Source: Trichopria drosophilae
Lineage: Eukaryota > Arthropoda > Insecta > Hymenoptera > Diapriidae
Direction: 5' to 3'
Assembly: GCA_030407085.1 (NCBI GenBank)
Contig: CM059586.1
Location: forward strand, 90,021,501 to 90,085,500
DNA: 64,000 bases
Under the pieces are notes generated by a model. The model was not told the DNA's origin. It made no database searches and saw only the letters and a list, made by a program, of their open reading frames with translations. Shown here piece after piece: positions 56,866 to 64,000 of this stretch. The first letter of the stretch is position 1, and every line of letters begins with the position of its first letter. Both the position numbers and the translations under genes were made by a program.

Positions 56866-59800
56866 ATGTAAGAGCAAACATTTGGCACCATAAGGCTACA
56901 TAATAACATAGAATGAGAAAATTTGGTGACATGCCCCTTTCCTTTCGAATGAAATCCTCCTCTTGTTTTTACATTTCCATGACAAAGAACGGTTTTCCAC
57001 AAAATACTGAGAACATCTTCCGCCTAAGGAAATAAAATTCCATTTCTATTCTTAAAAGTAAGAACACCCATCATACCCACATATGAAACGTACATTGAGT
57101 AACAAAATGGAAAAATTCAAAAAGTTGAATTAATAATCTTCTTACTCAAAGTTATTATAAAATAATTTCTTAAAGGTGCGGAAACATAACAACTTTCAAA
57201 ACCAAAAGACAGTTGTCAATTGATATTCACATTGTAGGAAACGAAATTCGAGCTCAAAATTGGAGTATCACATAATATTTCACGTTCTCCGAGCAATTGA
57301 TGTCATCTCCATTATACCCCTTATCCCCGGAATGCGTTGTCTATTCGTCGGCAAATCCTCGTCCTGCTTCAGTCTAGTGTTCCTCTTGAAATCGCGGCAC
57401 ACAAAGTGCTGATCACATCGCCGAACCAATTTGGGTTTATTGCCGCGCACACTCCCTCTCTTCGATAACTTCCTCTACCATGAAGTTCAGTGGCTCAATT
57501 TGTAAAATCCTACATCATCGACATCACGTTAATGTACATGAATCCTAGATGTAACCCTAACCATTCTTAGACGCAATCAAAGAGTGGCCCTTAGAGAAAG
57601 TGTGAAGGGTAAAAAGTCCTCAGTTGACATCATTAAATCTTACAAAATTACGATTGCGATACAAAAGCGCGAAATAAAGGAAACATGTTCCAATAACGGG
57701 ACGTCATTATAACGATGCTCCACCAAACATTTAAAATATCTGACCATAAATAGTTTCTCCAAAATCAAGATGTATTCTCTACGACCCTGATAAATGACAT
57801 GTCACATGAGTAAAATGACATTCATCGTCTTCATCGTCTGAAAACATTATTGAAGGCAATCAAAAACATGATTATCCTTATGATATTGGTTCGTTGATGA
57901 CAAATTTCCTTTATCCGGTAGAAGCTCTGGCGTTAATATTAGCGGCCCCAAATGTCAAATAAATCGACCAGGAAAAGCATGCGGCGAAACGGGAAAACTG
58001 ATAACCCTGGCGGACGGGCGGAACTTGAACGTCACCGCATGTACGTCGTATTCTTCCAGGGTGGAAAGTGGCAATACGCCTTTCAAGTGCGGTGAAGATC
58101 CGCCGAAGACGAAGAGACGGAGATAAAAGAGAAATTGATTTCCTGACAATCGTAGCAATTTGCTTCCGTTACGAGAAAGTGGCTCGTTCCCAACGAACGT
58201 AAGGGTTGCTGGGACGGCCGGGTATAGAGGGCGCGAAGGGATCTGACAATGAATAAAAATAGAGAAAAGAGATAAAAACTGGGCCAGGGGGTCACTTGGC
58301 AAGGATATCCGTCTATCGGGATTTGTACTCGCGACACGTCGTCGTCGTCGGCTACGGTGTGGAAGTGCGGGGATGCCCAGCTCGCTTCGAGGACGTTGCC
58401 GGCAGTTTCTCCGGAAAATATAGCGCAAAATCTTGGAACGCCTCCGAAAAACCGAGGAAGAATGCGGGGCCAGCATTCCTTCCGACGTGGGATGCATATT
58501 CGTTTTCTATTATTTCCATTTTCGCAGTGACTGAGCGCGAGGCCGGATCCTCTTTCCATCTTTTTACGCGGGAATTCCTCAGAATGAAATCTTGAAAGAT
58601 TTATTGTTATCCGTAAACCAGGCAAAACCAGTTCACGAGCAAATGATCCGTTCGGGTATTTAACAGTTCGACCTAATTGTTAAAATAATTTTGGGTTCCT
58701 TTCAATGAATTTACGGATAAAATGATCCCTTTTATGTTACTCTCTGAAGAACTAGAAATAATTCATTCGCTTTTCTGATATAAGATTACGTGAAAAACCG
58801 ATGAAAATTTCTTTTAGAGGGGCCCACATGGCACTAACCGGTTTTTCGTAGTCGCTTTCTTGAGGTTGCCTAAGTAAACCGCTTAGCGGCGCTTCGATCA
58901 CTTAGCGCCTCCCACCACAGTGCTGATGCTTGTATGCTGTTCCCTTCTACTATCCTTTACTCTTAAACAAATAGGTAATGCAAATATATTAGCAGGTAAT
59001 GCGGCATGAGGTGCATTGTGAGGTTTAGTTCCTCCCTTCAAAACTTGTCTCAAAACATGTGTCACAAGTTTCCATGGCGTAGCACACGGAAAATAATTTT
59101 ACGCCGCGACAGGCTAATATTATGTTGCGAAAGCAAAATTGTGGTGCCGATATAGCTATGACCTCTGTATTACCTTGCGACGGCATAACAACCTCAGCAT
59201 AAACATTTGCTGCGCTACCGCGGTACAAGAGTTTTCCTAGAATACAGTAGCGAAATCATATAAACAATAAATAAGAGGCTACGATCGGTAAGATAATGGA
59301 ACCAACACTACGCGTTAGGCTGCGGGAATACAAACATTATTTTCCATGTATAGGCATAGTACCAGCACCTAAGCATGAATGTAATGTCTGTGTTGCTCCT
59401 CATTGTTACCCTAATCTCAATGAAGGTAGCCAATTTTACTGTGAGATAAATTTTCATAAATATTGGCGGGCTGTTCTCTTGATATTTAAGCTTTTCGATT
59501 GTTGTTTATTTGACTTCTAGGCTTTTTCATTTATCCGTTTTTCCACCGGCACCCTTAATTTTTTGATGGTGAGAATTTTGATATTTCAATGTCAAAAAGA
59601 AGAATTTTTATTTTGTTATATTTATACATCGGAGAAGATCTAATTTTTATCCGTTTCATTTACTTTAGTATTTTTATTATATTAAATTAAGAAAACTGAC
59701 ATAACTGTCACAAATGTTTGATTTTCGTTCAATCCAACTGTTTTTAATTTGTCTTCAGTTGCATTTACAAATCATTAGACTAGACTCTTTCCAGTTTATG

Positions 59801-62100
59801 CATCGTCTTACAATCGTCAATATTTATTTTATCAACTTAGAACATTTAAACAAGCATTTTAAACAAGGAGTAATAAGTCGAGATTCACGCTCTCATTTCC
59901 GAGGACACGGAATAAGAGTAATAGCTCTCAAGTTTGAGAAGTTTGTTGGCGGTCAAACGATGTTCACAGTGGCGGATGAGAGTTTGATAAGGTTGTACTC
60001 TGTATCCCGTCTTATGCTACGAAATAGCCGCTTTGCAGTTTCGAGAACTCAGTGCTCGAGGAGCAGCAAGTTCCGCACTTTTAACAAAGCTTATCAAACA
60101 TCTTGAAAATGAGACGACAAGAAAGATGGTTCGCCGAGAACTCCAAACCTTTGTCCGAACTTTACTCGCATGATAGTCCGTCCATTCAATGCAACTGCAA
60201 TTTAAATTATCCATTTCGCTTCAATTGTTTCATTTTCGAAAGTTCGTCGCAATGGTAACTTCGAAAGTGAAGATTTAGAGCTACCTAAACCAGCATAATC
60301 TCATAAGTTTTAATTTAACAAATATGTTTGTCTTTCATTCCAACACTGATAAAATGTGATTAAACACATTAATAAATTATATTATTGAAAGAATCTCACC
60401 AATCTTTGTTTTCCTAATACTGTTTGGACTAAGCAATATTTTTCAAATATATTAAAAAAAATCACATTTTACCTTTTTGGGATAAGCTTCCGAAAATGTC
60501 CTCTGACGGACTTCGAGAAAACTCGACAATTAAAAAAATATCATGGAAAGGGACCAATATTGACATTCCAAAAAGGCAATGTATTATGGTATAATGTACT
60601 TCATCTTTAAGGTTGAAAGCCTCCTTTTCGTACTCTCCAAACCTCATTGTTATGTTTACCTAACCTTCAAACCATAGACATGTAACTTATGGTGTCGTTT
60701 CCATGATTTTTTTTTCACAAACTATAAATGTCAAGTAATTTACGATATATATTTTGGACATACTTCGGAAAAGCCCATACCTCAATTTATTTTTGGACAT
60801 ACATTTTTCGAATATTTTGATGCGCTAGGTAAATCCACAACCATAAAATTACACGATTTTTCTGTTTTGACCTTCAAGATGACCTTGACGCCAATTTTCA
60901 CTGAAATATTCGTAATCAGAGCATTAAAATATGTATGAAAAGGTACGTTAAAAAAAAATTATGCTTTTTAAAATGAATTAAACAAATCAGATTTGCACAA
61001 ATTTTCATTAGTGTTTTAGTAATCAGGGCGTCAAAATACTTAAGTATATTACTATCCCAATTAAAATCAATCGGAAGACGTTTTCGGAGCCACACTCCCT
61101 TTTCGTTTTTTATTAGATACAACAAAATTAAAAATTTGCTTGAAAAAAGTGCAGATTTAAGGATTAGTACACTTATGTTACTGAATATGAGAAATCCTCT
61201 AAAATAAGTGATAATAGTTAAAAAGAAAAAAAGCAACAAATGAAAACATGGTACCATGATATACGACCATAGACAAATGTAATCATAATATTCCCCGTTT
61301 ATAATATTTGACTTAGATACCCAACTTTTGTTTAAAAAGTTAAATAAATTTTGAACTCCATAAACTACCTTGATTTTACGAACATATTAGGTCAGTGCCA
61401 TTATCTACCAAGGGAGCTCTAACCAAAGCGGATAACGAATAGAGGTTATCCCCTTTAGAAGGTCCGTGAAATAACGGGAAGCACTTTGAAACGACAATTT
61501 TTTTTTTATTACCACGAAAATAAAGACAAACTGCCAGAGATTCGCGCATCTAGCGTTGTAGGGGATAAACAAATGATGTTCCGGGCGGCTGGGTAATCGT
61601 TGGGAAATAGAACGGCCATTCGTCTCTTTAAGTGATTTTAACTGTTGGAGCGTGCTCGTTAAAGAACTGCTTTCATCTGGATGATGAAAGGATTGTTATA
61701 TTGTATAGTGGAGATACTTTTTATTGTTTTTAAAATATAATTTAGATGTTTCAGAAGATCGCGCTGGAAGGAATATTGTGTTGAGGCCACAAGATGTCGC
61801 GGTGAGACAGAGTTGTTGAATGATTTTAATGCTTTATATACTTTTGCATTGTGTGTTTATTTCGAGTATTTCTAAATATTATAAGAACCGGAATAAAACG
61901 AATCAAATAATGCGATGTGATCTTTTAGATTGGAGTTTTACACATTCTGATTTTCTCTTTATCCTTCAACAATAACAACCCTTACTTGAGACATTTAGTT
62001 TTCGTTGGCCCCTGTAAACAATGATATTTCATAAGCAATATGGATCAACTTGGAGTTTAATGTATCACGGTATGTCGAGTTAGGAAAATCTAGTAATATC
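56866..62100. other. Mixed stretch with a CpG-rich block at 57300-58600, no gene supported
   Basis: 57955-58625 carries two overlapping - strand frames of 180 codons each and a + strand frame of 99 codons. None has recognisable domains, and three open frames at once point to base composition rather than coding. A CACGGAAAATAATTTTACGC start at about 59086 recalls the word elements. 59880-60180 is another higher-GC stretch without a recognised gene. Confidence 0.35.
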
Positions 62101-62106
62101 GATTGC

Positions 62107-63147
62107 TACCCTATTTAAAAAATCCATATGCACGGAAAAAACAGGTTTGGACGTACCGACCAAAGAAGTATGGTTAATTAAAGTATTGATAGGTCGACCA
62201 TTGCTATGGTAAAGAGAACTTTGCATATAGAAGCCCTTTCAAAAAGTATGGTTACAGCAACCATAGAATGGCTGGTGTAACCATAGAATGGAAGGGACAT
62301 AATTATCAATATAATATGGTCAAGACAACCATATCTAAGGTTGTAACAACCATGGTGTTTTTTCCGTGTGGATTCGATATGAATTTTCGACGTGGATTTC
62401 CATATGGATTTTCCACGTGGACTTCATGTGGATTGGTGTGGAATCAATATGGATTTGTGTGAATTCCATATGCATTTTTATGTGGATTCCATGTGGATTC
62501 CATATGGATCCCATATGGATTTTCTGTATGGATAATACATGAATTTTCGTTGATATAGATTGCATATGTATTTTCTACATGGATTCCATGTAGATTTCCA
62601 TATTGAATTTCTACGTACACTTCATGTGAATTGGTGTGGAATCAAGATGGGTTTGTGTAGATTCCATGTGGATTTCTGGTGTGGATTCCATATGCATTTT
62701 CGTTTGTGGATTCCATATGGATTCCATATGGATTTTCTATATGGATACTACATGAATTTTCGATGTGGATTCTATGTATATGGATATATGATATGGATTC
62801 CAAATGGATTTTCTAGATGAATTCCATGTGGATTCCATATCGATTTTCTAGATGGATTCCATATGGATTAACTTCATTAATTCTATGTGGGATCTATCAT
62901 AAATTCATATGGAATCTATGCAAAAAATCCATATAGAATCCACATCAAAATCCGTATGGAATCTTCAACATAAATCTACATGAAATCCATTAAATTCATA
63001 GAATATATGTAGAAAACCCATATAGAATCCACGTCGATAATCCACATGGAATCCATACCTGAAATCCACAGGGAATCCATACAGAATCTGTGTAAAAAAT
63101 CCATATGGAATCGATATGGAATTCACATCGATTGTTTCAATAGGGTA
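62107..63147. mobile_element. About 1 kb element of TCCATATGGA words with TACCCTATT ends
   Basis: CTACCCTATTTAAAAAATCC at 62106 is mirrored by CAATAGGGTAG ending 63148. Between them TGGATTCCATATGGATTTTC-type words run in one direction to about 62875, then in inverse (AAAATCC-ATATGGAATCC) to about 63125. Dozens of copies are present. Open frames inside are by-products of the repeat. A second element (62131-62368) sits within its left edge. Confidence 0.65.
62131..62368. mobile_element. 238 bp nested element, perfect ends CACGGAAAAAACA, AACCAT words
   Basis: A perfect 13 base inverted end occurs at 62131-62143 and 62356-62368. Inside, AACCATAGAATGG, ATGGTTA, CAACCATATC and GTTGTAACAACCATGG recur. 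The CCATATG / TGGATTCGATATG flanks belong to the surrounding array. Confidence 0.65.
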
Positions 63148-63149
63148 GT

Positions 63150-64000
63150 CAGTAACTTCAACTTTGTCTACGTTTGACCTCACAAGAGCTTAATAATCAT
63201 TTGTTCATTTTTAGGATCGCGAAATCCCATGAGAATATTCCAATCATTTTCTTCTTCTTCAAAAAACATCCATAATTACTAGTATTCCGAGTAGATTCTA
63301 TGACCGTATGTTGCGTACCCAGTCGCTGGACTAAAAAACACATTGGGAATCATGGGATTTAGCACGGACGCGTCGCAATATCGCCATAAGCCTTCGAATA
63401 TTGCTTTCCCCGTTCACGAGCCACGATATAAAAGCTCAGCGTATAAAGCGCAGGTGATGACTTCGTACAAGTGGATTGCGTGCGCTTACCGTTATAATTC
63501 ACTGTGTATATCTATATCTTGGGTCGTGCGATAAATTCGCAACAGCCAGTAGCTTGCACGTACGCCATATTTTCGTAAAAGTGTTAAGAAGGCGCTGAGT
63601 GCTCCAAGAAAGTAAAAGATGACGATCTTTGCTCTCGCATAGGCTTACGGCTTGCCTACGAAAGTGGCTGCTAAGACGTAATAGTGTACTGAAAGTTACT
63701 GGTTAAAAACGTGATTTTTAACTATGCGATATTATAAGCGCAGCAAAGTGTTAAGTAAAGACCCCTCAAAAAGTTCCTTATTGATAATTTGGGTATTGTT
63801 AGAAAGCAGTTGTTAATTAGCTAAAAGCCCAGTCATTTGTGTAATGATTTTGGAAAAACGAGGATTATTGTGAGAAGAAGTATTTTAGGATCCTGAATAA
63901 CATAAAAAGTCTCCATCGATAGACCTGGTGTTCTTATTCATAACAATGGTTTTTTTCTAAAACATTTAGTGGCTTTATTTGTTTATATTTAATAAGAAAC
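63150..64000. other. Right end of window, possible promoter at 63427, otherwise nothing
   Basis: The stretch about 63350-63680 is higher in GC. No coding frame could be supported. Confidence 0.35.
63427..63434 (+). promoter_or_regulatory. Candidate TATA box
   Basis: TATAAAAG lies in a locally GC-richer context (CACGATATAAAAGCTCAGC). A start site would be expected about 30 bases downstream, near 63457. No initiator or following coding exon was confirmed. Confidence 0.2.

Noticed and set aside
59714..60106. 130 codon + strand frame
   Set aside because: No conserved motif and opposite-strand frames also open; not supported.
62268..63183. Several frames rich in HMDFHMD/GFHVDF-type repeats
   Set aside because: They are translations of the TCCATATGGA word array in different frames, not genes.
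1..64000. CRISPR arrays or bacterial operons
   Set aside because: The spliced exons, base composition and repeats are those of an animal genome; the word arrays lack the regular repeat-spacer spacing of CRISPR.

Overview
The window looks like nuclear DNA of an insect, most likely a hymenopteran, although the species cannot be fixed from sequence alone. It is AT-rich and intron/intergenic-like: microsatellites, many decayed transposable elements, no operons and almost no long conserved reading frames. It carries two cleanly spliced exons of an SLC9B/NHA-type sodium/proton antiporter on the + strand.

Gene content. The only gene supported is this NHA antiporter. Exon n (15111-15375) and exon n+1 (22860-23060) join in phase 0 across a 7.5 kb intron. 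They encode the membrane core, including the conserved Glu and the Asp-Asp pair. I found neither the upstream exons (signal and early helices) nor the downstream exons (second half of the fold). So 1-15110 is probably intron or 5' flank. 23061-64000 is either one very large intron or a stretch whose remaining exons I missed.

Dead coding sequence. 24742-25020 is a decayed DEAD-box (DDX5/Rm62-like) helicase pseudogene fragment. 40635-41400 is a decayed Penelope-like reverse transcriptase with the YVDD box. Abutting it on the - strand (41424-41946) is a broken gag-like ORF of a transposon-linked family. 34800-35074 resembles a Ty1/copia LTR followed by an initiator-Met-tRNA primer-binding site.

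Non-coding mobile elements. A 784 bp fold-back element has 200 bp near-identical arms (8029-8812). A hairpin insertion with a 10 bp target duplication and a hammerhead-like Penelope motif lies at 3954-4314. Two relatives of a TATACAGGGTGTCC element are at 2221-3070 and 45748-46244. A tRNA-derived SINE head is on the - strand at 6546-6618.

Most unusual signal. At least a dozen loci of 0.1-1 kb are each built from one short word repeated on both strands: GCGTAAAAT, TTTCCCGC, CAGTACTG, TCCATATGGA, GGACAAAATATT, CGACATTCAAAAA, GTAGTTGG, CTTTTAA and others. Several are bounded by short inverted ends of the form CAC(T/G)GGAAAA or CACTGAGAAAAGTG, or by longer inverted repeats. Two or three loci share one backbone but carry different words, as if the word had been exchanged throughout the copy. 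I know of no named family with this behaviour. A second notable locus is 55360-56345, three diverged tandem units each holding a hairpin, one with a perfect 28 bp stem.
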